Of a stretch of DNA of 64,000 bases, positions 38,760-47,258 are shown piece by piece. Position 1 is the stretch's first letter. The number at the start of each line of letters is the position of its first letter. The position numbers and the translations under genes were made by a program. Under the pieces are notes generated by a model. It did not search any database and was not told the origin of the DNA. It worked only from the letters and a program-made list of their open reading frames with translations. Origin of the DNA: Corynebacterium sp. TAE3-ERU16 (GTDB lineage: Bacteria; Actinomycetota; Actinomycetes; Mycobacteriales; Mycobacteriaceae); the NCBI RefSeq assembly GCF_019209935.1, contig NZ_JAHUTN010000002.1:310001-374000 (forward strand), written 5' to 3'.

Positions 38760-38809
38760 ACACAAAACCCGCCCGGCGGCCTGACAGCCGTGACGGACGG
38801 GTTCTGTGT
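38760..38809 (-). terminator. Terminator of nusG
   Basis: Arms ACACAAAACCCG and CGGGTTCTGTGT (one mismatch) enclose a smaller GC-rich hairpin. On the minus strand the descending arm contains TTTTGTGT. It lies 17 bp past nusG. Beyond it (38445-38759) I see no gene and no clear rplK promoter. Confidence 0.6.
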
Positions 38810-38826
38810 CGTGGAGATGGACCGAC

Positions 38827-39738
38827 CTAGGTCAGTTTCTCGACCTGGTCGAAGGTGAGATCCACCGGGGTCTCACGGCCGAAGATCGAGACGAGCGCCT
38901 TGAGCTTGCCGCCTTCGGCGTCGATCTCGGAGATGGTCGCGGAGACGGAGGCCAGGGCGCCGGTGAGGATGGTGACGGCTTCGCCGACCTGGAAGTCCAC
39001 CTCGATCTGCTTGCCCGCGGACGGGGAGGGCTGTGCGACCAGCTTCTCGCCGGAGGCGTCGACAGTCCCCTCCTCGCCCTCGACCGGGGTGGTCTCCTGC
39101 GGCATCAGGAACTTCGCGACGTCACGGTGCTTGACCGGGGTGGCGTTGCCCTCGTTGCCGACGAAGCTGGTGACCCCCGGGGTGTCGCGGACGACGGACC
39201 AGGAGCGGTCGTTGATGTCCATGCGGACGAGAACGTATCCGGGCAGGAGCTTCCGCTTGACCGGCTTCCGCTTGCCGTCCCTGATCTCGATGACCTCCTC
39301 GATCGGGACGACGACATCGTAGATCGAGTCCTCGACCTCGAGGGTCTGGGCACGCATGTCCAGGTTGGTCTTCACCTTGTTCTCGTAGCCGGAGTAGCAC
39401 TGGATGATGTACCACTGGCCCGGGAGTTTCTTGAGCTCACGGAGGAACTTGCGGAGGCGCGCCTTGTACTCGGCGAGTGCCGCCTCCCCCTCGCTCTGCT
39501 CCGCAGCGTCCCCGTTGTCGTCGCCGAGCGCCGCCGCGGCCGAGGCCACGTCGGTCGGCGCCGCGGTGGTCCCGGACGCCTCCGCGCCCTCCGCTTCCGT
39601 GAGGGCGTCCTCGGCCGTGACATCACCCAGGTCCGGCTCACCGGAGTTTTCCGTCATCTGCAGGTCCGCCTCCTGCACAGGCTGCTCGGGGGTGACGGCC
39701 TCGTCGGCGTTCTCGGGGATGGTGTTGTCGTCGCTCAT
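38827..39738 (-). CDS. nusG: Transcription termination/antitermination factor NusG
   Basis: 303 residues from ATG at 39738 with GGAG 9 bp upstream. Residues 1-100 are an acidic, Ala-rich extension typical of actinobacterial NusG. The NGN domain follows ([16 protein letters not shown]) and the C-terminal KOW domain ([10 protein letters not shown]). A linker rich in Thr/Glu/Pro separates them. NusG couples RNA polymerase to Rho and ribosomes. Longer upstream frames lack support. Confidence 0.96.
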   Translation of the reverse strand: MSDDNTIPENADEAVTPEQPVQEADLQMTENSGEPDLGDVTAEDALTEAEGAEASGTTAAPTDVASAAAALGDDNGDAAEQSEGEAALAEYKARLRKFLRELKKLPGQWYIIQCYSGYENKVKTNLDMRAQTLEVEDSIYDVVVPIEEVIEIRDGKRKPVKRKLLPGYVLVRMDINDRSWSVVRDTPGVTSFVGNEGNATPVKHRDVAKFLMPQETTPVEGEEGTVDASGEKLVAQPSPSAGKQIEVDFQVGEAVTILTGALASVSATISEIDAEGGKLKALVSIFGRETPVDLTFDQVEKLT

Positions 39739-39899
39739 CTGGGTGTACTCCATTGGGTTTTCGGTCGGGTGGGCGGAGGTGCGGGCCGGGCCCGGTGGGT
39801 CTTTTCGCCACATTCTACGCCGACCCCCTCATGAAATATCCCGCCGGACCTCGTGGGGTCGGGCGGGATACTGCGTTGAAAGTGTTCGTGCACGGCATT

Positions 39900-40247
39900 C
39901 TAGTTGGCTGTGAGCACCTTCTCAACTCCGAGTCCGGCGAGGAAATCAACCCCGGACACCAGTGCGGTCAGGACGATCAGGAAGATGAGCACGATGATCG
40001 TGTAGATGAACATCTGCTTGGCGGTGGGCCAGATGACCTTCCGCATCTCCCGGACGACCTCGGGGAGGAAGTTGCCGACGCGCGACGCGAGGCCGGATCC
40101 CTCGTTTCCGTCACCGGAGACGGCGACGGATTCGCGCGCCTTCTTGGCGGCGTAGGAGTCGCTGCTGGTGGTGGCAACCCCCGCAACCTGTCGCTTACCG
40201 GCCGGACGCGCCGAACCTGTCGGCTTCGGCTTGTTTTCGTCGGTCAC
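39900..40247 (-). CDS. secE: Preprotein translocase subunit SecE
   Basis: 115 residues from GTG at 40247 with GAGGAG upstream. A hydrophilic Lys/Gly/Ser-rich N-terminus precedes the amphipathic helix (F-L-P-E-V-V-R-E-M-R-K-V-I-W-P-T) and a single transmembrane segment near the C-terminus, as in other one-span SecE proteins. It clamps SecY in the translocon. It follows tRNA-Trp and precedes nusG as usual. Confidence 0.95.
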   Translation of the reverse strand: MTDENKPKPTGSARPAGKRQVAGVATTSSDSYAAKKARESVAVSGDGNEGSGLASRVGNFLPEVVREMRKVIWPTAKQMFIYTIIVLIFLIVLTALVSGVDFLAGLGVEKVLTAN

Positions 40248-40289
40248 GGTGCGGTGCTCCTCGGATCTGCGTGCGCATAAAGTGTCTTG

Positions 40290-40362
<73 letters not shown>

Positions 40363-40517
40363 TCATGCACTGCGTTCTGCAGTACGCGACTACCCTACCA
40401 GACGTACGAGGGCCGGATGTATGCGCCGTCGATCGCCCCCGTGGGCACCCGCAGGAATACCAGAGAAACACCGTCCCGACACCCTTGAGGGGCCCGGACG
40501 GTGGATCGATATCCCGG

Positions 40518-40589
40518 TAGCGATGGCGAGAATTGAACTCGCGACACAACGATTATGAGTCGTTTGCTCTACCACTGAGCTACACCGCC
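40518..40589 (-). tRNA. tRNA-Met (CAT)
   Basis: Acceptor GGCGGTG pairs with CATCGCT (two G-U pairs), anticodon loop CTCATAA, T stem GCGAG/CTCGC. The G1-U72 pair rather than a C1-A72 mismatch indicates the elongator type. Confidence 0.92.
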
Positions 40590-40646
40590 ATGTGGTCGTT
40601 TCTCCACGACCGCGACCGTAGAAGACCCCGGCGGGAAAAACAACAG

Positions 40647-40719
40647 AGCCCCCTGACAGAATCGAACTGTCGACCTTTTCCTTACCATGGAAACGCTCTG
40701 CCGACTGAGCTAAGGGGGC
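40647..40719 (-). tRNA. tRNA-Thr (GGT)
   Basis: Acceptor GCCCCCT/AGGGGGC, anticodon stem TTTCC/GGAAA with loop ATGGTAA (anticodon GGT), T arm GACAG/CTGTC. No encoded CCA. Confidence 0.94.
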
Positions 40720-40900
40720 ACAGCCTCTTGGAATCGTACGGCATGCGCCCGCTCCGTTGAAGCCTCACAAAGATTAACCTGTTCCCACCAGGCTGCACAA
40801 ATCAGCAGTTCAAAGCCATTTTTCCGGGCCCCGGACAACGCCGTCACGGACGGTCGGGAACCGGCGCGTCGGACCCGCGAGGACCCCGGAAACGGGGAAA

Positions 40901-40945
40901 GCCCGTTCCGGCGGATCTTCGTGGAAGATTCCGACCGGAACGGGC
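40901..40945 (-). terminator. Terminator after tRNA-Tyr
   Basis: Stem GCCCGTTCCGG / CCGGAACGGGC (11 bp) continued by CGGATCTTC / GAAGATTCCG with small bulges; TTTCCCC follows on the minus strand. It separates tRNA-Tyr from the three downstream tRNAs. Confidence 0.75.
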
Positions 40946-40955
40946 CGTCACGATG

Positions 40956-41037
40956 TGCCAGGTGATGGATTCGAACCAACGTAGGCATAGCCGACGGATT
41001 TACAGTCCGCTCCCTTTGGCCGCTCGGGCAACCTGGC
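40956..41037 (-). tRNA. tRNA-Tyr (GTA)
   Basis: Class II tRNA of 82 nt: acceptor GCCAGGT/ACCTGGC, anticodon loop CTGTAAA (anticodon GTA), long variable arm, T loop TTCGAAT. The T stem (GTTGG with CCATC) has one U-U mismatch. No encoded CCA. Confidence 0.93.
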
Positions 41038-41133
41038 GTGCGCCGCTCACGCGGTGCACTGAACACTCTACTACGCCGTGAGTGGCGCGACGCAAGTCCG
41101 CATGTCAGCAGACATTTTCCGGCTCCACACCGG

Positions 41134-42177
41134 TCAACCGACGCGGCTCACCGTGAATCGGGTGAGGGTGCGGAGTGCGGCGGTGGTCTCGTTCTGCGGC
41201 AGTTTCGCGAGTTCGGCCTCGGCGAGTTCCACGTAGTGGTGGACGTCAGCCAACGCCTTCTCCCTTCCCGTCGACCGGTGCAGGAGATCGAGGACCTCGG
41301 CCACCTCGTCATCATCGATGACTGGCCCCGTGAGCCGGGTCCGGAGTTCGTCCCCCACGGTGCTCTGCTCCTCCAACGCATAGAGGACGGGCAACGTGAA
41401 CACGCCCTCCTTGAGGTCCGTCCCGGGGGTTTTCCCCGATTGGGTGGTGTCGGAGTAGATGTCGATGATGTCGTCGACGATCTGGAACACCGTGCCGATG
41501 GCGTATCCGAAACGGTGCAGTGCGTCAATCTGCCCGGGGGTCGCGCCACCGTGCAGCCCACCGAGAAATCCCGCGGAAGCGATGAGCACGCCGGTCTTCT
41601 CCCGGACGACCGCCCGGTAGTGCTCGATCGGGTCCCCGTCGCCGGGCCCGACCGTTTCCCGCATCTGGCCGGTGACCAGCTCTCCGAAGGTGGCGGCGAA
41701 GTGCGCGACGGTGTCGACTCCCAGCTGCGCCATGATCCTGGAGGCCCGGGCCAGCAGGTAGTCTCCGGCGAGGATCGCCATGGAGTTGCTCCACCGGCTG
41801 TTCGCGGAGTCCACCCCCCGTCGCTTGTCCGCTTCGTCCATCACGTCATCGTGGTACAGGGTGGCCAGGTGGGTCATCTCCACGACGACCGCCGCCTTGA
41901 TGACGTCCGCGTTCGCAGGGTTCGCACCGTACCGGGACGCGAGGAGCGCGAACATGGGGCGGAAGCGTTTCCCGCCGGCCGCGGCGAGGTAACGGACCTT
42001 GTCGGTGACGAACCCTTCACCGACGGTGAGTTCGGCCGCGAGGAGTTCCTCGACCTCACGCATGCCGGAGGAGATCGCCTCGTTGAGTTGCTCGTCTCCC
42101 AGGTTGACGGACGCTCCCCGGGAGAACGTCTTGTCGTGGTCGCCTGGACCGTGCGTCACGGTACGGCCGTTACTCAT
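41134..42177 (-). CDS. Polyprenyl diphosphate synthase (menaquinone side chain)
   Basis: 347 residues. First aspartate-rich motif D-D-V-M-D (in L-Y-H-D-D-V-M-D-E-A-D) and second D-D-I-I-D, with G-G-K-R-F-R-P upstream, define a long-chain trans-prenyl transferase. It condenses isopentenyl diphosphate units to make the octa- or nonaprenyl tail that MenA attaches. ATG at 42177 with GAGGG upstream; a longer frame into menJ's promoter region is not homologous. It lies beside menJ and menG, as in other actinobacteria. Chain length cannot be read from the sequence. Confidence 0.9.
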   Translation of the reverse strand: MSNGRTVTHGPGDHDKTFSRGASVNLGDEQLNEAISSGMREVEELLAAELTVGEGFVTDKVRYLAAAGGKRFRPMFALLASRYGANPANADVIKAAVVVEMTHLATLYHDDVMDEADKRRGVDSANSRWSNSMAILAGDYLLARASRIMAQLGVDTVAHFAATFGELVTGQMRETVGPGDGDPIEHYRAVVREKTGVLIASAGFLGGLHGGATPGQIDALHRFGYAIGTVFQIVDDIIDIYSDTTQSGKTPGTDLKEGVFTLPVLYALEEQSTVGDELRTRLTGPVIDDDEVAEVLDLLHRSTGREKALADVHHYVELAEAELAKLPQNETTAALRTLTRFTVSRVG

Positions 42178-42265
42178 GCGGTTGCCCTCATTGTCTTCTC
42201 GCGGCGGGCTGGACCGGCCGCCGGATTGGAGTGGTGTGCTGGGACTGATTCCGGTTCCCGGATAC

Positions 42266-42283
42266 CGACGTCGTACGACGTCG
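42266..42283. promoter_or_regulatory. Perfect 18-bp palindrome in a divergent promoter region
   Basis: CGACGTCGTACGACGTCG, a perfect inverted repeat with no spacer, lies between the divergent polyprenyl synthase and menJ genes. It could be an operator for both. No matching regulator is recognised. The rest of this 259-bp gap holds nothing obvious. Confidence 0.45.
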
Positions 42284-42436
42284 TCTCCGTGGATGCCGCC
42301 GGGGTGATGCCACGTTCCCGCGCGACGGACCCCGCGGGCCCGGAGCGGACCCGGGATCAACCGTAGTCGACGCGGGCGGTCACCGGACACTCCGGGGTGA
42401 AAACCCGCCGGGTCCCGGAAGTGCGACAATGGAGCG

Positions 42437-43699
42437 GTGAGTATCTCCCGGTCCCGGACCGCATCAACCGACGTCCTCGTGGTGGGGGGTGGCCCCGCCG
42501 GAGCCTCCGCCGCGATCCACGCGGCGAACCGCGGTTTCGACGTGCTCCTCGTCGACGCCGCCCGTTTCCCACGCGACAAGACCTGCGGTGACGGACTGAC
42601 CCCACGTGCGATGCACCAGTTGCAGCTTCTGGGGTTCGGGCCGGAGATCGCCGGCGGCTACCGGTCCCGCGGCCTGAAGCTGCACGGTTTCGGCGGTGAC
42701 GTGACGGCACCGTGGCCCCCGTCCGCGTTCGGTCGCGAGGGATCCGCGATGCGCCGTACCGAGCTCGATGCGCTCCTGTTCGAACGCGCCCGTGCCACCG
42801 CGGGCGTGACGGTGTGGGAGGAGTGCCCCGCCGTCGACCTCTCCATCCGCGGCGGCCGGTTGGAGTCGGTGACCCTGACCGCGCCCGACGGGGGACGCAG
42901 GGTGCGGTGCGGCACGGCCGTCGTCGCCGACGGGGTCCGCTCCCCCATCGGCAAGAAGCTCGGCCGGACGTGGCACCGGGATGAGGTGTACGGGATCGCC
43001 GCCCGCGCCTACTGCACGACGCCCTTCTCCGACGAGGAGTGGATCCACTCCCATCTGGAGCTCCGTGATGGGTCGGGTGTGGCGCAGCCGGGCTACGGGT
43101 GGATCTTCCCGCTGGCCGAGGGGCACGTGAACATCGGCTGCGGGGCGCTGTCGACGACGGCACGGCCCGCCAAGGTGAACACGAAGAAGCTGCTCACACA
43201 CTACGCCGGGCTCCGACGGGAGGAGTGGCGACTCGGGCCGGAGACCGACGTTGCGGGTGCCCTGCTGCCGATGGGAGGCGCGGTGAGTGGGGTGGCCGGT
43301 CCGAACTGGATGCTGATCGGGGACGCCGCGGCGTGCGTGAATCCGCTCAACGGCGAGGGGATCGACTACGGACTGGAGACCGCGCGTCTCGCGGCGGAGC
43401 TGATCGACCCACGTCGCGACCTGACGGTGGTGTGGCCCCGGGTACTGCGGGAGAACTACGGGGAGGCGTTCCTGCTGGCCCGGACCGCGGCCCGGTTGCT
43501 GACCCATCCGCAGCTGCTCCCGATGGTCGGGCCACTCGGTTTCCGGGGACCTCAGGCGGGACCGCTCATGCGCGCCACAGCGCGGTTGATGGGCAACCTC
43601 GTCACGGACGGGGACCGGGATGTGGTTGCCCGTGCGTGGCGTGCCGCCGCCGGGGGTTACTACCGGTTGCGGGGTTCCGGCCCGGTCCTCTGGGAGTGA
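42437..43699 (+). CDS. menJ: Geranylgeranyl reductase family protein (menaquinone reductase MenJ)
   Basis: 420 residues, GTG start. N-terminal FAD motif V-V-G-G-G-P-A-G-A-S-A-A (14-25), the C-G-D-G-L-T-P block, and I-G-D-A-A-A-C-V-N-P-L-N-G-E-G-I (second FAD motif) are those of geranylgeranyl reductases. Mycobacterial MenJ (Rv0561c) saturates one isoprene unit of menaquinone and lies at the same place beside grcC1 and menG. Corynebacteria also contain dihydromenaquinones, consistent with this role. Confidence 0.88.
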   Translation: MSISRSRTASTDVLVVGGGPAGASAAIHAANRGFDVLLVDAARFPRDKTCGDGLTPRAMHQLQLLGFGPEIAGGYRSRGLKLHGFGGDVTAPWPPSAFGREGSAMRRTELDALLFERARATAGVTVWEECPAVDLSIRGGRLESVTLTAPDGGRRVRCGTAVVADGVRSPIGKKLGRTWHRDEVYGIAARAYCTTPFSDEEWIHSHLELRDGSGVAQPGYGWIFPLAEGHVNIGCGALSTTARPAKVNTKKLLTHYAGLRREEWRLGPETDVAGALLPMGGAVSGVAGPNWMLIGDAAACVNPLNGEGIDYGLETARLAAELIDPRRDLTVVWPRVLRENYGEAFLLARTAARLLTHPQLLPMVGPLGFRGPQAGPLMRATARLMGNLVTDGDRDVVARAWRAAAGGYYRLRGSGPVLWE

Positions 43700-43703
43700 G
43701 CCC

Positions 43704-44393
43704 CTACGCGGGTTTCACCGCCGAGTGCAGGGCGGTGACACCGCCGGTCAGGTTCTGCCAGCCGACCTCGGTCCAGCCGGAGGCGGCGATCTCCCGGGCG
43801 AGCTGTTCCTGGTCGGGCCAGGCGCGGATCGACTCCGCCAGATACTCGTAGGCGGAGGGGTCCGACGACACGACCCGGGCCAGGGCGGGCAGTGCGCGCA
43901 TCAGGTACTCCTTGTACACCTGCGCGAACACGGGGACGACCGGGGTGGAGAACTCGGCGATCGTCAGCCGTCCGCCCGGCCGGGTCACGCGGGCCATCTC
44001 CCGGAGCCCGGCACGGGTGTCGGCGAAGTTGCGGAGTCCGAAGCTGATGGTGACCGCGTCGAAGGACCCGTCCGCGAAGGGCAGGGCGAGACCGTCGCCG
44101 GCGACCTTGGGCACGGCGCGGTGCGCACCCGCGGTGAGCATCCCGGAGGAGAAGTCGCAGGCCACACACCATGCACCGGAGCGGGCCAGCTCGACGGTGG
44201 ACACGGCGGTCCCGGCGGCGAGGTCCAGGACGCGTTCACCGGGGCGGAGATTCAGGCGCTGCCGGGTGCGGCGGCGCCAGTGACGGTCGCGTCCGAGGGA
44301 CAGCACCGTGTTCGTGATGTCGTACTTCGCGCCGACGGCGTCGAACATCCGCGCGACCTCGTCGGGATTCTTTTCCAGGGATGCCTTGACCAC
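43704..44393 (-). CDS. menG: Demethylmenaquinone C-methyltransferase
   Basis: 229 residues. The UbiE/MenG family signature is clear: [10 protein letters not shown] near the start, SAM motif V-L-D-L-A-A-G-T-A, and [10 protein letters not shown]. It methylates demethylmenaquinone, the last ring step of the pathway. GTG start at 44393. It ends 4 bp from the convergent menJ stop and follows mgtA in the same direction. Confidence 0.95.
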   Translation of the reverse strand: MVKASLEKNPDEVARMFDAVGAKYDITNTVLSLGRDRHWRRRTRQRLNLRPGERVLDLAAGTAVSTVELARSGAWCVACDFSSGMLTAGAHRAVPKVAGDGLALPFADGSFDAVTISFGLRNFADTRAGLREMARVTRPGGRLTIAEFSTPVVPVFAQVYKEYLMRALPALARVVSSDPSAYEYLAESIRAWPDQEQLAREIAASGWTEVGWQNLTGGVTALHSAVKPA

Positions 44394-44413
44394 GTGTCAA
44401 GGCTACGCGACGG

Positions 44414-45580
44414 CTAGCGCCACCGGGCCCATGCCCCGGGCCGTACCCCGGTGGAACGTTCCGCCCGACGCTGATCCGCGAGAACCGCCGAATAGTGTCC
44501 GCGCAGTTCACCGCAGACGCCCTCCCATGTCCGTCCGGAGACCCGGTCGAGCGCCGTGGCGGACATGCCCGCCAGATTGTCCAGGACGCGGTCCACCGCC
44601 GCGGGCAGGTCCGCACTGAACGTGGCGACGTCGAGAAGGTCCCCGTTCTCGCCCGGGGTGATGAGGTCCACCGGTCCACCGGCACGCGGCCCGATGGTCG
44701 GCACACCGGAGGCCTGCGCCTCCTGGATGGTCTGGCAGAACGTCTCGAACTCGCCGGGATGGACGAACACGTCGAAGCTGGCGTACGCCCTTCCCAGGTC
44801 CTCTCCCCCGAGGGCCCCGGTGAATACCGCTCCGGGCAGTGCGTCGCGCAGGGCACCGTACTCGGGTCCGTCGCCGACGATCACGAGCTGCAGATCATCG
44901 CGTCCGGACAGGGAGGCCAGCCGACCGACGCCCTTCTCCGCGGCGAGCCGGCCGACGTAGCCGACGATGCGCCGCTCACCGGTCGGATCCCAGGAGCGGC
45001 GCAGTCGGTCACACCTGTGGACCGGGTTGAAGCGCCCGGTGTCCACGCCCCGGGCCCACCTGTGGACGTCGGTGATGCCGTGGGATCTCAACGCCTCGAT
45101 CGCGGGCGTCGCGGGGGCGAGGGTCCGGGCACAGGAGTTGTGGATCAGGCGCGTCCACTCCCACGCGGCGGTCGACAGCGCCGACAGGTGGTACTTCTCG
45201 GCGAATCCGACCACGTCCGTCTGGTAGACCGCGACCGCCGGGACCTTGAGCTGCCGGGCGACGAACGCCCCCGCCGCCCCGAGGACGAACGGGCTGGCGA
45301 GGTGCACCACATCGGGCCGGAACGAACGTAACGCGTGGTTGACGGCGGGGACGGGGACCCCGACGGGCAGGGAGTTGATGAGCGGGACCATCACGGTGGG
45401 CACCCGCACCACCGGGAAACCCGCGTAGGAGACGACCTCCTCCTCGAAGTCCCGCGCACCCGGCGCGATGACGAGAGCGTCATCACCGTGGCGGTTCAGG
45501 TGCTCGAGCACCCGGAGCACGGAGTTGGTGACGCCGTTGACGTTGGGGAGGAAGGATTCGGCGACGATGGCTACACGCAT
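44414..45580 (-). CDS. mgtA: GDP-mannose-dependent alpha-mannosyltransferase, MgtA type (copy next to menG)
   Basis: 388 residues, GT4 (GT-B fold) glycosyltransferase: N-terminal M-R-V-A-I-V-A-E-S-F-L-P-N-V-N-G, V-G-Y-V-G-R-L-A-A-E-K-G-V, and the E-x7-E-type C-terminal block E-F-E-T-F-C-Q-T-I-Q-E-A. C. glutamicum MgtA, also beside menG, mannosylates a glucuronyl-diacylglycerol lipid for lipomannan-like glycans. ATG at 45580 has GGGGAC very close, so a GTG at 45619 remains possible. It shares long stretches of exact DNA identity with the next gene. Confidence 0.85.
   Translation of the reverse strand: MRVAIVAESFLPNVNGVTNSVLRVLEHLNRHGDDALVIAPGARDFEEEVVSYAGFPVVRVPTVMVPLINSLPVGVPVPAVNHALRSFRPDVVHLASPFVLGAAGAFVARQLKVPAVAVYQTDVVGFAEKYHLSALSTAAWEWTRLIHNSCARTLAPATPAIEALRSHGITDVHRWARGVDTGRFNPVHRCDRLRRSWDPTGERRIVGYVGRLAAEKGVGRLASLSGRDDLQLVIVGDGPEYGALRDALPGAVFTGALGGEDLGRAYASFDVFVHPGEFETFCQTIQEAQASGVPTIGPRAGGPVDLITPGENGDLLDVATFSADLPAAVDRVLDNLAGMSATALDRVSGRTWEGVCGELRGHYSAVLADQRRAERSTGVRPGAWARWR
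44581..45556 (-). repeat. Homogenised repeat, copy A
   Basis: Blocks identical to copy B at a constant offset of 1185 bp: 44581-44779 (199 bp), 44862-45069 (208 bp), 45354-45429 (76 bp) and about 45512-45556 (45 bp), separated by clearly diverged sequence without indels. The mosaic pattern suggests gene conversion after a tandem duplication. Confidence 0.9.
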
Positions 45581-45652
45581 GTCCCCGATGATGGACGCTC
45601 CGGTGGACGGTGAGGTCACGGGTGGGTGACAGGAGAATGACGATGTCCGTAA

Positions 45653-46780
45653 CTATCGGTGGCGCAGGATCCGCCGGTAGTGATCCACGAGTTTCGAACA
45701 GAGGACCGGCCAGGTCCGCCCCTCGACGGCACGCCGGGCGGCGACCGACATGGTGTCCCGCCCCGCCAGGACGCGGTCCACCGCCGCGGGCAGGTCCGCA
45801 CTGAACGTGGCGACGTCGAGAAGGTCCCCGTTCTCGCCCGGGGTGATGAGGTCCACCGGTCCACCGGCACGCGGCCCGATGGTCGGCACACCGGAGGCCT
45901 GCGCCTCCTGGATGGTCTGGCAGAACGTCTCGAACTCGCCGGGATGGACGAACACGTCGAAGCTCGCCATCACGCGGGCCAGCTCCGTCCCGTGGAGTGC
46001 CCCGGTGAACACCGCACCGTCCAGTACGCCCTGCAGGAGGCCTCGTTCGGGTCCGTCGCCGACGATCACGAGCTGCAGATCATCGCGTCCGGACAGGGAG
46101 GCCAGCCGACCGACGCCCTTCTCCGCGGCGAGCCGGCCGACGTAGCCGACGATGCGCCGCTCACCGGTCGGATCCCAGGAGCGGCGCAGTCGGTCACACC
46201 TGTGGACCGGGTTGAAGCGCCCGGTGTCCACGCCCCGGGCCCACCTGTGGACGTTCCGGATCCCGTGGTCGGTGAGCTCGGCGATCGCCGCGGTGGACGG
46301 CGCGAGGGTACGGGCACAGGAGTTGTGGATCATCCGGGTGACCCGCCAGGAGGCGGAGATCAGCAGCCGGAGGTGGTAGCGGAGGGCGAAGCCCGCGACA
46401 TCGGTCTGGTAGACCGCGAGCGCCGGGACCTTCAACCGCCGGGCGGACAACGCACCGGCTGCCCCGAGGACGTACGGGCTGGCGAGGTGGATCACGTCAG
46501 GCCGGAAGTCACGCAGTGCCCTGTGTACCAGCGGGACCGGGACCCCGACGGGCAGGGAGTTGATGAGCGGGACCATCACGGTGGGCACCCGCACCACCGG
46601 GAAACCCGCGTAGGTGACGATCTCCTCCTCGTAGTCCCGCGCGCCCGGCGCGATGACGATCGCCTCGTGACCGTGCGCGGCCAGGTGCTCGAGGATCCGG
46701 AGCACGGAGTTGGTGACGCCGTTGACGTTGGGGAGGAAGGACTCGGCGACGACGGCAACCCGGAGACTCTGCTCAGACAC
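45653..46780 (-). CDS. Second MgtA-like GT4 mannosyltransferase (tandem paralogue)
   Basis: 375 residues, ATG with an upstream frame overlapping the next gene by 8 bp. Same domain order as the neighbouring MgtA and nearly identical in the nucleotide-sugar-binding half, but divergent in the acceptor-side regions (for example G-F-A-L-R-Y-H-L-R-L-L-I-S) and in the last 40 residues. Duplication followed by acceptor specialisation is likely; the donor is presumably GDP-mannose as for MgtA. It is followed by a DUF3592-like gene and menD upstream in the operon. Confidence 0.85.
   Translation of the reverse strand: MSEQSLRVAVVAESFLPNVNGVTNSVLRILEHLAAHGHEAIVIAPGARDYEEEIVTYAGFPVVRVPTVMVPLINSLPVGVPVPLVHRALRDFRPDVIHLASPYVLGAAGALSARRLKVPALAVYQTDVAGFALRYHLRLLISASWRVTRMIHNSCARTLAPSTAAIAELTDHGIRNVHRWARGVDTGRFNPVHRCDRLRRSWDPTGERRIVGYVGRLAAEKGVGRLASLSGRDDLQLVIVGDGPERGLLQGVLDGAVFTGALHGTELARVMASFDVFVHPGEFETFCQTIQEAQASGVPTIGPRAGGPVDLITPGENGDLLDVATFSADLPAAVDRVLAGRDTMSVAARRAVEGRTWPVLCSKLVDHYRRILRHR
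45766..46741 (-). repeat. Homogenised repeat, copy B
   Basis: Partner of copy A: identical blocks at 45766-45964, 46047-46254, 46539-46614 and about 46697-46741. Confidence 0.9.
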
Positions 46781-47258
46781 CGGCGGGCCCCTCCCCGCGA
46801 CGGGCGCGCCGGCGGTCCATCACCGCAATGAGCCACCAGGCGGCCGCGGCCAGGAGGCTCGCGGCGGCGGCGGTTGCGAGAGCCGGGGGGAGGGCCTGGC
46901 GGAAGTCCCTGCCGGAGATCTTCACCAGGTCGGGGTTCGAGCGGTCGTAGTCCACCCATACCCCGCTGCCGGTGGCCAGGTCCCCGGGGTAGAGCACACC
47001 TTCCTCGGGGGCCCGGAGAAGACCGCTCTCGTCGCGGTACTCGACGGTCGTCCGCCACAAGCCGCCGTCGGTTACCGTCGCGTAGGCTTGCGCCCGGTCG
47101 GCGGCGATCGTCCGGTCGTTCAGCCAGGGGCCGACGATCATGGCGAGGGCCATCAGCATGGCGGCCATCCAGAACAGGATCACCAGCTGGTGCTGACGGC
47201 GGCGTGCCCGGTCGCGGGGCACACGGGCGAGTGCCGCTCGGAGCGGATTCCGGGTCAC
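46773..47258 (-). CDS. Membrane protein, DUF3592-like
   Basis: 161 residues with an Arg-rich cytoplasmic start, a transmembrane segment at about 24-45, an extracytoplasmic beta-rich domain (T-V-E-Y-R-D-E-S-G ... [10 protein letters not shown]) and a second segment at about 125-147, then an Arg tail. The D-Y-x-x-x-x-P pattern is that of DUF3592. A similar gene lies next to menD in mycobacteria (Rv0556). It overlaps menD by 4 bp and the glycosyltransferase by 8 bp, so it is in one operon. Function unknown. Confidence 0.75.
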   Translation of the reverse strand: MTRNPLRAALARVPRDRARRRQHQLVILFWMAAMLMALAMIVGPWLNDRTIAADRAQAYATVTDGGLWRTTVEYRDESGLLRAPEEGVLYPGDLATGSGVWVDYDRSNPDLVKISGRDFRQALPPALATAAAASLLAAAAWWLIAVMDRRRARRGEGPAGV

